Part shown: piece by piece, positions 17,639-27,264 of the stretch | Layout of the letters: every line of letters begins with the position of its first letter | Numbering within the stretch: the first letter of the stretch is position 1 | Origin: Planctomycetota bacterium | Lineage (GTDB): Bacteria > Planctomycetota > UBA1135 > GCA-002686595 | DNA length: 64,000 nucleotides | NCBI GenBank assembly: GCA_016872715.1 | Contig: VGZD01000002.1 | Location: 28,945 to 92,944, forward strand | Reading direction: 5' to 3' | The notes under the pieces: generated by a model | What the model saw: only the letters and a program-made list of their open reading frames with translations | Database searches by the model: none | What the model was told of the DNA's origin: nothing | Program-made: the position numbers and the translations under genes

Positions 17639-19252
17639 CTAGACGGCGTGGGTCTCGCACGCGTTCGCGAAGCGCTTCACCACCGCGGCGGTGTCGAGCA
17701 GGTCGGTCACCTTGCCGCCGATCACGGCCGTGCCGAGCAACCCGGCGCGCTGGGAGCGGCGTTGCACCTTCAATTCCTGCTCGACGATGTCGAGGATGCG
17801 CTCGACGACGAGCCCGTAGCTGCGCTCGCCCTCGCGGACGACGACGACCGACAGCCCTCGGCCGGGGGCATCCGCCTCCTCGTAGCCGAAATGCTCGGCG
17901 AGCGAGATCAGCGGCAGGATCTCATCGCGGTACTGGACGACGCGCTGCTGACCGGACGACTCGATCTGGTCCGCGGCGAATTCCTCGAGCCGCGCGGCCT
18001 CTTCGAGCGCGGCGGCCATGCGCTGGCCACCTCCGACGCTGAACAGCAGCAGGCGGCGCTTCGCGCTCTCGCTGGCGCTCGTGGCCGCGCTCGCGGCACC
18101 GCTCGCGCGCTCGCGCGTCTCGCTGATCACGTGCGCGCGCTGGGCGAGGCCCATCACGTCGAGGATCAACGCCACCTTGCCATCGCCCATGATCGTCGCT
18201 CCCGCGAAGGCCGTGAGTCCCTTCAGGAGCTTGCCGAGCGGCTTGACGACGATCTCCTCGGTGTCGCAGATCCGATCGACGACGAGGCCGAAGTGGCGAT
18301 CGTCGGCCTGCAGCACCACGATGTTGACGGCCTCCTCGCCCTTGGCGCGCTGCGCGAGCCCGAGTTCGCCGTCGAGGTACACCAGCGGCAAGAGCGCGCC
18401 GCGCAGCCGGTACACGGGGCTGCCTTCGATCATCTCGATGCCCTTGCGCGCGGCCTCACGTTCGAGCCGCACGAGCTCGAGCAGCGAGACTTGCGGGATC
18501 GCGAAGCGCTCCTCGCCGGTGACCACCACCAGCGCCGGGATGATCGCGAGCGTGAGCGGGATCTTGATGCGGATCGTGAGCCCTTCGAGGCCGCGGTTTT
18601 GCAGGTCGACTTGCCCGCCGGTCTTCTCGATGTTCGAACGCACGACGTCCATGCCGACGCCGCGGCCGGACACGTTGGTGACGACCGTGGCGGTCGTGAG
18701 CCCCGCGGCGAAGATCAGCATGCTCGCCTCGCGCTCGCTCATGCGCGACGCCTGCTCCTGCGTGATCATGCCGCTGGAGACGGCCTTGCGCTTGACGCGC
18801 TCGATGTCGATGCCACCGCCGTCGTCGGAGATCTGGATGATGACCTGCCCGCCCTCGTGGAACGCGCGCAGCGCCAGCACGCCTTCCGCAGGCTTGCCGC
18901 GCTGGGCACGGATCTCCGGCGTTTCGATGCCGTGATCGCAGGCGTTGCGCACGATGTGCGTCAGCGGGTCCTTGATCGCCTCGAGGACCGTCTTGTCGAG
19001 CTCGGTGTCCTTGCCGTCCATCTCGACGCGGATCTTCTTGCCGAGCGACTGTGACAAGTCGCGCACGACGCGCGGCAGCTTGCTCCACACGTTCGAGATC
19101 GGCTGCATGCGCGTCTTCATGACGCTCTCCTGCAGCTCGGTCGTGATCAGGTTCAGCCGCTGCGTGGTCGCGAGGAAGCCGTTGTCGCTGGAGCTCGTGG
19201 TGAACTGCAGCACTTGATTGCGCGCGAGCACGAGCTCGCCCACGAGGTTCAT
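17639..19252 (-). CDS. cheA: CheA kinase, downstream part (P3-P4-P5 plus a second CheW-like region), separated from the HPt part by one in-frame TAG
   Basis: MNLVGELVLARNQ; HIVRNACDHGIE, ISDDGGGIDIERVKRKA, GRGVGMDVVRSNIEKTGG; CheW-like P5 and a C-terminal CheW-like segment. Same frame as 19265-19960. Confidence 0.92.
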   Translation of the reverse strand: MNLVGELVLARNQVLQFTTSSSDNGFLATTQRLNLITTELQESVMKTRMQPISNVWSKLPRVVRDLSQSLGKKIRVEMDGKDTELDKTVLEAIKDPLTHIVRNACDHGIETPEIRAQRGKPAEGVLALRAFHEGGQVIIQISDDGGGIDIERVKRKAVSSGMITQEQASRMSEREASMLIFAAGLTTATVVTNVSGRGVGMDVVRSNIEKTGGQVDLQNRGLEGLTIRIKIPLTLAIIPALVVVTGEERFAIPQVSLLELVRLEREAARKGIEMIEGSPVYRLRGALLPLVYLDGELGLAQRAKGEEAVNIVVLQADDRHFGLVVDRICDTEEIVVKPLGKLLKGLTAFAGATIMGDGKVALILDVMGLAQRAHVISETRERASGAASAATSASESAKRRLLLFSVGGGQRMAAALEEAARLEEFAADQIESSGQQRVVQYRDEILPLISLAEHFGYEEADAPGRGLSVVVVREGERSYGLVVERILDIVEQELKVQRRSQRAGLLGTAVIGGKVTDLLDTAAVVKRFANACETHAV

Positions 19253-19264
19253 CAGCCGGTCGAG

Positions 19265-19960
19265 CTATCCGACGTCGACGCGAATCGAGCTGTCCGCGAC
19301 GGAGTGTTCGACCGCCGCGGCGGCGGGTACCGCGCTACTGGAGGCGGGCGCGGTGGCAGCGGCGGGGTCGGGCGTGCGCACCGCTTCCGGAGCGCTCGGA
19401 GCCGGTGCGCGAACCGCTGCGTCGGCGGCGGCTTGGGCAGGGGCCGAGGCGGCGGCGGGAGTCGGTGTGGCGGAACTCGTCGCGGCGGCACCGGTCGCGG
19501 CGGCACCGGTCGCGGCGGCAGCGGTCGCGCTCGCGGGGCTCGCTGCACACAGAGGGCGCTTCACGGGCTTGGCGAACTCGCCCTGCAGCCGCGTCAGCGT
19601 CTCCTTGAGCTCGGTGAACTCGTCGGGGCCCTCGCTGCCCTGCTTCTCGATGCTGCCGAGCATGCGTCGGGTCGCGTCGACGAGCGACAAGAGCGCGCTG
19701 GTCGTCTCGCTGTCGACGCCGACCTTGCCGTCGCGCAACAGCGACAGCAGGTTCTCGCCCACGTGGGTCAGCGACTCGAGTCGGCCGAACCCGAGGAACC
19801 CGCAGGTTCCCTTGATGGTGTGGATCGAGCGGAAGATGCCCGCCAGCAACTCGCGCGCGTTGGGGTGGGACTCCAGCGCGAGCAGGTCGGTGTCGAGGCG
19901 GTCGAGGTTCTCATGGCTCTCGACCAGGAATTCCGTCACGAGGTCGTCCATCTCGCCCAT
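19265..19960 (-). CDS. cheA: CheA kinase, upstream part (P1/HPt and Ala-rich linker) ending in an in-frame TAG
   Basis: MGEMDDLVTEFLVESHENLDRLDTDLL...FRSIHTIKGTCGFLGF; ends SSIRVDVG-stop, directly followed in frame by LDRLMNLVGELV. Confidence 0.9.
   Translation of the reverse strand: MGEMDDLVTEFLVESHENLDRLDTDLLALESHPNARELLAGIFRSIHTIKGTCGFLGFGRLESLTHVGENLLSLLRDGKVGVDSETTSALLSLVDATRRMLGSIEKQGSEGPDEFTELKETLTRLQGEFAKPVKRPLCAASPASATAAAATGAAATGAAATSSATPTPAAASAPAQAAADAAVRAPAPSAPEAVRTPDPAAATAPASSSAVPAAAAVEHSVADSSIRVDVG
19479..19530. repeat. 15 bp tandem repeat in the cheA linker (AAATG)n
   Basis: gtcgcggcggcaccg units within the Ala/Thr-rich linker. Confidence 0.85.
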
Positions 19961-20285
19961 GGGGATCTGTCTCTCGGCTGAAACCGGTGCTTGCGGTCGG
20001 GGAAAGGGCTCGGCCCCCTCCGTGAGGGCCGTGCTTAGGCTCCCCACCGCTTTCGACGGCCATCGGACGCGCCTTGAGCGACTTTTGCGTTTCTTTCCTG
20101 AAACGTGACCGAGCCCGGCCCGAGTCTTGAAATCGCGACCGCATCCGCGCTCGGGCCCGACCCCGAGCCGCCGACGCGCTCACGCCCGGCGACTCATCCG
20201 AGCGAAGCGGGGTCGGTGGCAAGCGTGCGGAGGAGCGCCCGACCGGGAAACTTCGCCGCGGACCTGCGCTGCGAGCGCAAGAAAA

Positions 20286-20363
20286 TGGGGTGAGCGAGGG
20301 GACTCGAACCCCCGACCCCGAGGACCACAACCTCGTGCTCTAACCGACTGAGCTACGCCCACC
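20286..20363 (-). tRNA. tRNA-His (GTG anticodon), G-1/C73, encoded CCA
   Basis: Minus strand ggtgggcgtagctcagtcggttagagcacgaggttGTGgtcctcggggtcgggggttcgagtcccctcgctcacccca folds as a cloverleaf with a full acceptor stem. Confidence 0.95.
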
Positions 20364-20517
20364 GTTCTCGCGACACGACGCGCGCCGTGTGGTGAGCGGC
20401 GCGCACCCCGCGGGGCTGCGCTCCAACGGGGGCGCAGAGAATCGGACGGCGAGTGGCGCTTGTCAAGCGCAGAAGCGCACCGAAAGGCGACACGGCGGGC
20501 GCTTTCGGGCAATTTTC

Positions 20518-20576
20518 CGGGCTAGTTTCGCGGGCTCGCATCGCGGGCTCGGATCGTGGGCTCGCATCGTGGGCGA
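20518..20576. repeat. Degenerate ~14 bp repeat (cgcgggctcgcat) upstream of tRNA-His region
   Basis: gcgggctcgcatcgcgggctcggatcgtgggctcgcatcgtgggcg. Confidence 0.75.
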
Positions 20577-20723
20577 GGTTTCGGGCGGGATTCTCGCAAC
20601 TCCCAGTCCCAGCTCCGTGGGTAGCTCGCTCGCCCCATCCGTCGGCCCCGCGACCGCGCCGCGGACCCCAGAACCGCCGCTGACTCGCCGCGGCGTTCGA
20701 GCTCAAGGCGAGTGTTCGAGTTC

Positions 20724-21164
20724 CTAGCGACCGAACAGCCGCTGCCAGAGCGAGCGCGGCGCACGGACAGGCTTGGCAGGGCGGCCGCCGCGGGCCTCCA
20801 ATTGTTGGATCGGACCCGCAGAGAGCGCATCCACGCGTTGGCGCAGGAGCTCGTTCTCGCGTTGGACGGCGCCCAACGCGAGCAACAGGCGCTTTTGAGC
20901 CTCCTCGGAGGTGCGCAGCTCGCCCTCGAGCCGCTCCGCGCGGCGCACGGAGCCGCGCTCGACGCGCGCCGACCACTCGAGCTCCCCGGCCAGTCGCTGT
21001 CGCTGCGCCTGAGCAGCCTCACGCTCGCGCTCCGCCTGCACGCGGCGGGCCTCGAGCCGCTCGATCTGATCGAGGTATCCCTGTTCCCGCCGTCCCGGTC
21101 CGACCACCCGCGGACGCGCCGCCGGCAGCTCGTACACCCGCTCCCCGCTCTCGATGTTCAGCAT
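20724..21164 (-). CDS. Predicted coiled-coil protein, unknown function
   Basis: MLNIESGERVYEL... then long heptad-rich QIERLEARRVQAEREREAAQAQRQRLAGELE... Confidence 0.6.
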   Translation of the reverse strand: MLNIESGERVYELPAARPRVVGPGRREQGYLDQIERLEARRVQAEREREAAQAQRQRLAGELEWSARVERGSVRRAERLEGELRTSEEAQKRLLLALGAVQRENELLRQRVDALSAGPIQQLEARGGRPAKPVRAPRSLWQRLFGR

Positions 21165-21262
21165 CGCAATCCCCTCAGCCTGTGGACATCGGCGCGTCCA
21201 ACCTGCACCTTGCCCTCCGTCCCACATTCCTCATCGAGGTTTCCTCCTCAGGAGCCGCCACC

Positions 21263-22024
21263 GTGCGTCCGTTCTGCACTCTCTCCCTGTCGTTGCTCGC
21301 AGCCTGCTCCGCGCCCCAGATCACGGGCACTCCCCATTACACGTTGCTCGAGCCGCGCGGCGACGTCGGATTCGCGACCGGCGGCAACCCGCTCGCCGAA
21401 ACGACTCTCGCCGACCTCGGCATCGCCGGCGAGGAGAGCGCGATCGGCGCGCAGCTCGATCTCCTGTGGGGCTCGCCGCACCTCACGCTCGCCACGCAAG
21501 CGGCGAGCTGGGAGGGCGATGGCACGCTGAGCGTCGACTTCGGCGGCATCTCGGCCAGTGAGCCCGTGTCGACCCAGTTCGACCTCGGCGTCCACCGCGC
21601 CTACTTGACCTTCGACCTCGCCCCCACCGAGGCCGTCGAACTCGGCCTCGGCGTCGGCGCCTTGGTGTTCGACGTGAACGCGACCGTGACCCCCGACTCG
21701 GGGTTGGTGGCCGCGGAGAACGTCGATGAGCTGGTGCCGGTGCCGGTGCTCACGGCGCGCGCCGGAGGCCGCGTTTGGAAGCTCGATCTGGGCGCGACCG
21801 TGGCCGGCATGACGGCCGACGTCGACGGCAACGAAGCCAGCGTGCTCGACCTCGACCTGAACGCGCGCTACGCGATCTTCGGCGAGCACGGCTCGTTCCA
21901 TGGCGCGCTCGTCGCTGGTTGGCGCTCGACTCACATCGGCCTCGTCTACGACGACGGCGTCGAGAGCGTCGACCTCGACGCGACCTTCTCGGGCCCCTAC
22001 ATCGGCCTGCAACTGGGCTTCTAG
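21263..22024 (+). CDS. Putative outer-membrane beta-barrel lipoprotein
   Basis: Signal/lipobox VRPFCTLSLSLLAACSAPQ; alternating hydrophobic strands; ends GPYIGLQLGF. Confidence 0.6.
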   Translation: MRPFCTLSLSLLAACSAPQITGTPHYTLLEPRGDVGFATGGNPLAETTLADLGIAGEESAIGAQLDLLWGSPHLTLATQAASWEGDGTLSVDFGGISASEPVSTQFDLGVHRAYLTFDLAPTEAVELGLGVGALVFDVNATVTPDSGLVAAENVDELVPVPVLTARAGGRVWKLDLGATVAGMTADVDGNEASVLDLDLNARYAIFGEHGSFHGALVAGWRSTHIGLVYDDGVESVDLDATFSGPYIGLQLGF

Positions 22025-22044
22025 CCGCGCGGAGCAGGCGCACG

Positions 22045-22425
22045 ATGAGCGTGGAAGGGCGTCCGCCGAGCTACGGCAACATGAGCGAGCAGCACTGGTC
22101 GCGCACGCGCAAGGAGCGCAATCGCGAGGCGCTCGACTACTACCTCGAACGCTCGCGCAAGCCCGGCGTCGCCGAGGGCGGAGCGGAGCGCAACTTCTAC
22201 TGCATGCACTGCGAGGGCGTGATTCCGTTCGCGCCGCGCACGCGCTTTTGTCCGCACTGCAAGGGCGAGCTCGACGAGCACGTCGTGCGCTACTTCAACT
22301 GGGTCGAGATCAACGAGCCGCCGGAGAGCGACCTCAAGGCGCTGCTGCCGTTCCTGATCGGCGCGCTCGGCTTGCTCGCCCTCGGCGGGCTCGCATTCCT
22401 CGCGTGGAGCATTTGGCGCTCGTGA
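22045..22425 (+). CDS. Small zinc-ribbon protein with C-terminal transmembrane helix
   Basis: FYCMHCEGVIPFAPRTRFCPHCKGEL then a hydrophobic C-terminal helix. Confidence 0.65.
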   Translation: MSVEGRPPSYGNMSEQHWSRTRKERNREALDYYLERSRKPGVAEGGAERNFYCMHCEGVIPFAPRTRFCPHCKGELDEHVVRYFNWVEINEPPESDLKALLPFLIGALGLLALGGLAFLAWSIWRS

Positions 22426-23453
22426 GCGCGAGCCGTTTCGACCGACAGGAGCGCTTCGCGCCGCTGGGCGCCGAGGGTCAGGCACGACTGGCGCGCTCAC
22501 GCGTGCTGGTGGTCGGATGCGGCGCGCTCGGCGGCGCACTCGCGCAGTCGATGGTGCGCAGCGGCGTCGGCACGGTGCGGATCGTGGACCGCGACGTCGT
22601 CGAGGAGAGCAACCTGCCGCGGCAGGTGCTGTTCGAACCGCCGGACATCGGTCAGCCCAAGGCGCTCGTCGCCGCGCGAGCGCTCGGGCGCGTCGGCGGC
22701 CCCACGCGCATCGAGCCGCATGTGCGCCACCTCGACGGCGAGCTGCTGCGCGAGCTTGCGTCGGACGTCGACCTCGTGCTCGACGGGACGGACAACCTCG
22801 GCACGCGCTACCTGATCAACGACCATGCGGTCGAACGCGGCAGCGCGTGGGTCTACGGCGGTGTGGTGGGCAGCTCCGGGCTCGTGTTTCCCGTCGTTCC
22901 GCCGGAGGGAGCGTGCCTGCGCTGTCTGTTTCCCGATCCTCCCCCGCCGGGCGCCCTGCCGACCTGCGACAACGCCGGCGTGATCCAGCCCGCCGTGGCA
23001 GCCATCGCGGCGCTGGCGGCGGGCGCCGCACTGCGCTTGCTCGGGGCGGCGCGCGAGCGTCGCGCCGCGGCGACGTCGCGGCTGATCGAGCTCGACGTCT
23101 GGTCGCTGGAGTGTCACGGGATCGAAGTTCCCCGCGCGAAGGACTGTCCGTGCTGCGCTCGGCGCGAATTCTCGTTCCTCGACGCGGACACCACGGGCGA
23201 TGCACTCTCGCTGTGCGGGCGCCGCACCGTGCAAGTGCGTCCGAGCCGCTCGACGCGCGGCCGCATCGACCTCGCCAATCTGAAGGCACGCCTCGCCACG
23301 CTGGCGCAAGACGTCGCGCTGCTCGATGGCCTGCTGCGCTTTCGCATCGAGGACATCACCTGCTCCGTGTTCCCCGACGGACGCGCGCTGTTCGAAGGCA
23401 CCGACGACCCCATGCGAGCGCGCGCGCTGTACGACCGCTGGCTGGGTTCATGA
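22422..23453 (+). CDS. ThiF/MoeB-like E1 adenylyltransferase
   Basis: RFDRQERFAPLGAEGQARLARSRVLVVGCGALGG...VRIVDRDVVEESNLPRQVLF...CLRCLFP...CPCC; GTGA overlap with the upstream gene. Confidence 0.88.
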   Translation: MSASRFDRQERFAPLGAEGQARLARSRVLVVGCGALGGALAQSMVRSGVGTVRIVDRDVVEESNLPRQVLFEPPDIGQPKALVAARALGRVGGPTRIEPHVRHLDGELLRELASDVDLVLDGTDNLGTRYLINDHAVERGSAWVYGGVVGSSGLVFPVVPPEGACLRCLFPDPPPPGALPTCDNAGVIQPAVAAIAALAAGAALRLLGAARERRAAATSRLIELDVWSLECHGIEVPRAKDCPCCARREFSFLDADTTGDALSLCGRRTVQVRPSRSTRGRIDLANLKARLATLAQDVALLDGLLRFRIEDITCSVFPDGRALFEGTDDPMRARALYDRWLGS

Positions 23454-24043
23454 GCGTGCGCGCCGTGGTGCTCGCGGCCGGTGAGAGCCGTCGACTGGGC
23501 GAGCCCAAGGCACTGGCGCGCATCGGCTCGCTCGGGGCGCTCGAGCACCTGCTGGCCGCGCTCGCCTGCGTGGATGCCAATCCCCTGGTGGTCACTGGCG
23601 CGCACGACGACGAGCTCCGCGCGCGCTGCGTGCGGGGAGCGAGCTGGCTGCACAATCCGCGCTGGTCCGAGGGCCGCACGAGCGGCGTGATCGCGGCGCG
23701 CGATGCGCTTGCCGGTTTCGACTTGCTGATCGCTCCGGTCGATGTCCCGATGGTGCGCTCGACGACCATCGCGGCCATCGTGCGCGCGTGGTGCGACGCG
23801 GGCAGTCCAAAGGCCGGCTGGATCGCCCCGCGCACGGGCGCGCGGGGGGCCTTCGGTCACCCAGTCCTCGTGGGGCGCGCGCTGCTGCGTCGACTGGAGG
23901 CTGGGAAGGAACTTCGTGCGCTGCGGGCCTTCGCGCAACCGCTGCTCGCGGCCGAGGTCGACGATCCGGCCATTCTCGACGACCTCGACACGCCCTCGGA
24001 TCTCGAGGAGCTGCGCCGACGTTTGGATCTGCGCGGCGGCTGA
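23450..24043 (+). CDS. MobA/MocA-like nucleotidyltransferase
   Basis: MSVRAVVLAAGESRRLGEPKAL...LIAPVDVPMV; ATGA overlap with ThiF-like stop. Confidence 0.85.
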   Translation: MSVRAVVLAAGESRRLGEPKALARIGSLGALEHLLAALACVDANPLVVTGAHDDELRARCVRGASWLHNPRWSEGRTSGVIAARDALAGFDLLIAPVDVPMVRSTTIAAIVRAWCDAGSPKAGWIAPRTGARGAFGHPVLVGRALLRRLEAGKELRALRAFAQPLLAAEVDDPAILDDLDTPSDLEELRRRLDLRGG

Positions 24044-24084
24044 AGTTCCCGCGCAGTCGATCCCGATAGTCCCGTCGGAATCGC

Positions 24085-27000
24085 ATGAGTTTCCAAGGAG
24101 ACGTCGCAGGCCTCGGACTCGGTGAACTGCTGCAGGGCCTCGCCCGCGGCGGGCGCGCCGGAGTTCTGACGCTGCTCACCACCGGTCGCACCGTGCGCGT
24201 GGGCGTGCGCGATGGGCAGTTGTTCCTGCTCCCCGAGGAGCACGAGGGCTCGGACGGCTGGCACACGCGCACGCAGCGCGCTTGGGCCGCGCGCAACGAG
24301 GCGAACCCGCAGGCGCACCTGCAGGCGCACCTGCAGGCGCAGCGCATGCGCGAGATCGCGCAGGCCAGTCGCCTCGAAGCGATGTTCGGCATGCTCGACG
24401 CGAGCGGAGTGCACTTTCGGTTCGACGCTGGGCCGATCCCCGAGCTCGAAGCGCAGGCGGAGCATGCTCCGACGCAGCAACCGGGCGCGGCCCACGAGCG
24501 TCCATCCGCCATCCTCGGCCCGGCGATCAGCGTCGAGTACATCCTGCTCGAGCATGCCCGCATCAGCGACGAGCTGTCCGCGCAGCCGCACGCGCATGCG
24601 ATCGACGCGCACTTCGTGCCCCGTCGGCGCGGCGACGAGCCGCCCCAGCGCACGCTCGAGCACATCTGGAACGAGTGCGACGGCTCCTCGAGCGTGGCGG
24701 AGATCTCCGACCGACTCGGCTGGCCGCTGCGTCAGGCGCGCACGTCACTGTGTGCGCTGCACGGACTCGGGGCGATGCGCTTCGCGGACGCGCGCGAGCT
24801 GCTCGCGCTCGCGCACCACGAGTTGCAGTCGGGGCAGACCGCGCGCGCCGCCTCGCGCCTCGCGGGCTGGTGCCGACTCGCTCATGGCGGCCCCGCCTCC
24901 CAAGGGGACGCAGAGCTGCTCCTCGACCATTGGGAGCGCGGCACCCTCGCTCCGGCGCTGGGCGCCATGGAGCCTCGCCGAGCGCGCGCGCTGCTCGCGC
25001 GACTCGACGGCGCCACTCACGACCCCATCCGCTCCGTCCAGCGCTGGATGGAGCTGCGCCGCGCTCACGAGCACGACTTCGTGACCGAGTTCGCGGCCCT
25101 GCGGCGCGCTCAGCGCTGCGGCGAGGAGACGCTGCGACCGCCGATGGCCGACCTCCTGCGCGTCGCGCGTCGGTTCCAAGATCGCGGCCAGACCGAGCGC
25201 GCCGCCGCGATGCTGCGCTCGGCGGTGATGCGCGATGGCGCCAGCGTCGCCGCCCGCCTCGAGATCGGCCAGCGCCTGATGGCGGTCGGCAAGTTCGACG
25301 AGGGCGCGGGCTGGGTCATCGACGCGTGCCACACGCTCGCGGATGCCGGACAACACGACCGCGCCGTGGCGGCCTTGAAGCCGATCTTGCAGTTGCTGCC
25401 GAGCCAGCGCGAAGCGCGCGCGCTCTATTCGTCGAGCTTCGGGCGCACGGCCAAGGGTCGCCGCGCGCGCCGCAACACGCTCGCCGCCTTGAGCACCGCG
25501 CTGGTGCTCTCGCTCGCCGGCGTGGCGCACGTTCGGCGCAGCGAGGATTTCGAGCGCCGACTCGAGCTCGTGCGCGAGCAACTCGATCGCCCCGAAGCCG
25601 CACTCGCCGAACTCGACTCTCTGTTCGGCAAGACGTCGGACGGGCGCGTCGAGAGCCTGCGCGAACAGCTGCGTTCGCGCATTCGGCACCGACAATTGGC
25701 CGCTCGACAAGCCTGGAGCGCTCGCTTCCAGGACTGCCACCTCGAATGCACGGGTGGCGATCCGGTGCTCGGCCTGCGCAACGCGCTGGAGATGCCGCCG
25801 ATCCCGGCGGGACCCGCGCTCGACGGCGAGGTTCCGCCGCGGCTCGCGGAGCTGCTCGAGAGTCTGGTCACGCGCTTGCAGGACCTTTCGATCGCGTCCC
25901 GAGAAAACACCGTCGCGGTCGAGGCCGCCCATGCCGAGCAGCGTCTCTCGCGCCTGATCGCGGACCTGCTCGCGGTGTTGCAGAGCACGCCACCGAACGA
26001 CGAGCTGCAAGAGTTCGAGCAGACGCTGCGCTCCCTGCAGCTGACGCTCGACACGCGCAGCCGCGAACGCGCCGCCCTGCGCGAGAAGGAGCTGCAAGCA
26101 CAGGCGCTCGCGCACCTCGACGCACTGTTCGCCGCTGGACGCGCACACGCCGCCGCCGGCGACCTCCAGCGCGCGGTGGAGTGCTTCGACACGTTCGAGG
26201 CTGCGCCCGGTGGCGCGGAACTCGCGGCGCTCCTGCGGCGCGAAATCGACGCCGTTCGAGACCACCATGAATCCGTGCTCGCCGCGCGCGAGCTCGCCGA
26301 GGCAGGTCGACACGCCGAAGCGATCGCTCGGCTCTCGCCAGCGTGCCCGCGGCCCGCGGAACACCTGCTCCCGTGTCGGATCGAGTCCCTTCCCTCGGGC
26401 GCGCATGTGCGGCTCTCCAATGGGACGCTGCGCACGACGCCGTTCGTGCTGGAGTGTGCTCCGCTCGAGCGCGTGGCCGGGCGCGTCGAGCTAGCGGGCT
26501 ACGAAACCACGGCGCTGGTCTTGGACGGCCCCGCCGACCGCCAGATCGTGCTGTCGCGCACGCCGAGCGCGCACTGGAGCGCGCGCACGCGCGTCGAGGC
26601 GCTGCCGGTGTCCGTCGACGACTGCCACATCGTGTGCGACCGCGAAGGCCGCGTGGCACGACTGTTCGCCGACGGCCGCGAGCGCTGGGCTGTGCGCCTG
26701 AAGTCCGCGGCCGGAATCCGACACGCGCCGGTGTTCCTCCCGCGTCGGCCCGGCTCCCTGCTGGTGGTCGACGAGCTCGGCGCCGTGTGGATCCTCGCCA
26801 CGCACGACGGCTCCGTCGAAGGGCCGCTCGAACTCGGATCCGCACCCGCGAGCGGTCCGCGGCCGAGCGCGCGCGGCGTGGAGCTGCGTCTGGAGGACGG
26901 TCGCGAGTTGCACTGGCAGGGCGAGCTGACGCCGAGCACGGAGCAAGGGCTCGATGCTCCCCAGCCCGCCGCGCGCGTCCTCGAGTCCGGTTTCGCGTGC

Positions 27001-27231
27001 CTGCGACGCTCGATCGAGTCGGGACATGCGCTCTCCTCGCCGTGGAACCAAGGCACGCTCGACGTGACGCTCACGCACTACGTCTTGCGCCGCGCCGACG
27101 GCACGACCCTGTTCGCGATGGCGCGCACCGGCGATTGGAACTACGTCGCGTTCGAGGCGCCGAATGCCCGCGCGCCACGCGGTCGCGCGTGGCTGTCCGA
27201 CGCCAGCGGCTTGAAGGCGTTCGACCTGTAG
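24085..27231 (+). CDS. Large DUF4388/PATAN-like protein with TM helix and PEGA-like region
   Basis: MSFQGDVAGLGLGELLQGLARGGRAGVLTLLTTGRTVRVGVRDGQLFLL matches the PATAN/DUF4388 layout; hydrophobic helix near residue 470; PEGA-like segment before the C-terminal region. Confidence 0.65.
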   Translation: MSFQGDVAGLGLGELLQGLARGGRAGVLTLLTTGRTVRVGVRDGQLFLLPEEHEGSDGWHTRTQRAWAARNEANPQAHLQAHLQAQRMREIAQASRLEAMFGMLDASGVHFRFDAGPIPELEAQAEHAPTQQPGAAHERPSAILGPAISVEYILLEHARISDELSAQPHAHAIDAHFVPRRRGDEPPQRTLEHIWNECDGSSSVAEISDRLGWPLRQARTSLCALHGLGAMRFADARELLALAHHELQSGQTARAASRLAGWCRLAHGGPASQGDAELLLDHWERGTLAPALGAMEPRRARALLARLDGATHDPIRSVQRWMELRRAHEHDFVTEFAALRRAQRCGEETLRPPMADLLRVARRFQDRGQTERAAAMLRSAVMRDGASVAARLEIGQRLMAVGKFDEGAGWVIDACHTLADAGQHDRAVAALKPILQLLPSQREARALYSSSFGRTAKGRRARRNTLAALSTALVLSLAGVAHVRRSEDFERRLELVREQLDRPEAALAELDSLFGKTSDGRVESLREQLRSRIRHRQLAARQAWSARFQDCHLECTGGDPVLGLRNALEMPPIPAGPALDGEVPPRLAELLESLVTRLQDLSIASRENTVAVEAAHAEQRLSRLIADLLAVLQSTPPNDELQEFEQTLRSLQLTLDTRSRERAALREKELQAQALAHLDALFAAGRAHAAAGDLQRAVECFDTFEAAPGGAELAALLRREIDAVRDHHESVLAARELAEAGRHAEAIARLSPACPRPAEHLLPCRIESLPSGAHVRLSNGTLRTTPFVLECAPLERVAGRVELAGYETTALVLDGPADRQIVLSRTPSAHWSARTRVEALPVSVDDCHIVCDREGRVARLFADGRERWAVRLKSAAGIRHAPVFLPRRPGSLLVVDELGAVWILATHDGSVEGPLELGSAPASGPRPSARGVELRLEDGRELHWQGELTPSTEQGLDAPQPAARVLESGFACLRRSIESGHALSSPWNQGTLDVTLTHYVLRRADGTTLFAMARTGDWNYVAFEAPNARAPRGRAWLSDASGLKAFDL

Positions 27232-27264
27232 CCGACGACTGCGCGCGTCCCCATACTGCCGCTC

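Noticed and set aside
17612-19054. 480-aa plus-strand ORF
   Set aside because: Antisense to the conserved CheA kinase core.
19265-19267. Genome-wide recoding of TAG as sense
   Set aside because: Other genes in the window end in TAG at natural ends (for example 4027 and 6062), so global amber recoding is unlikely.
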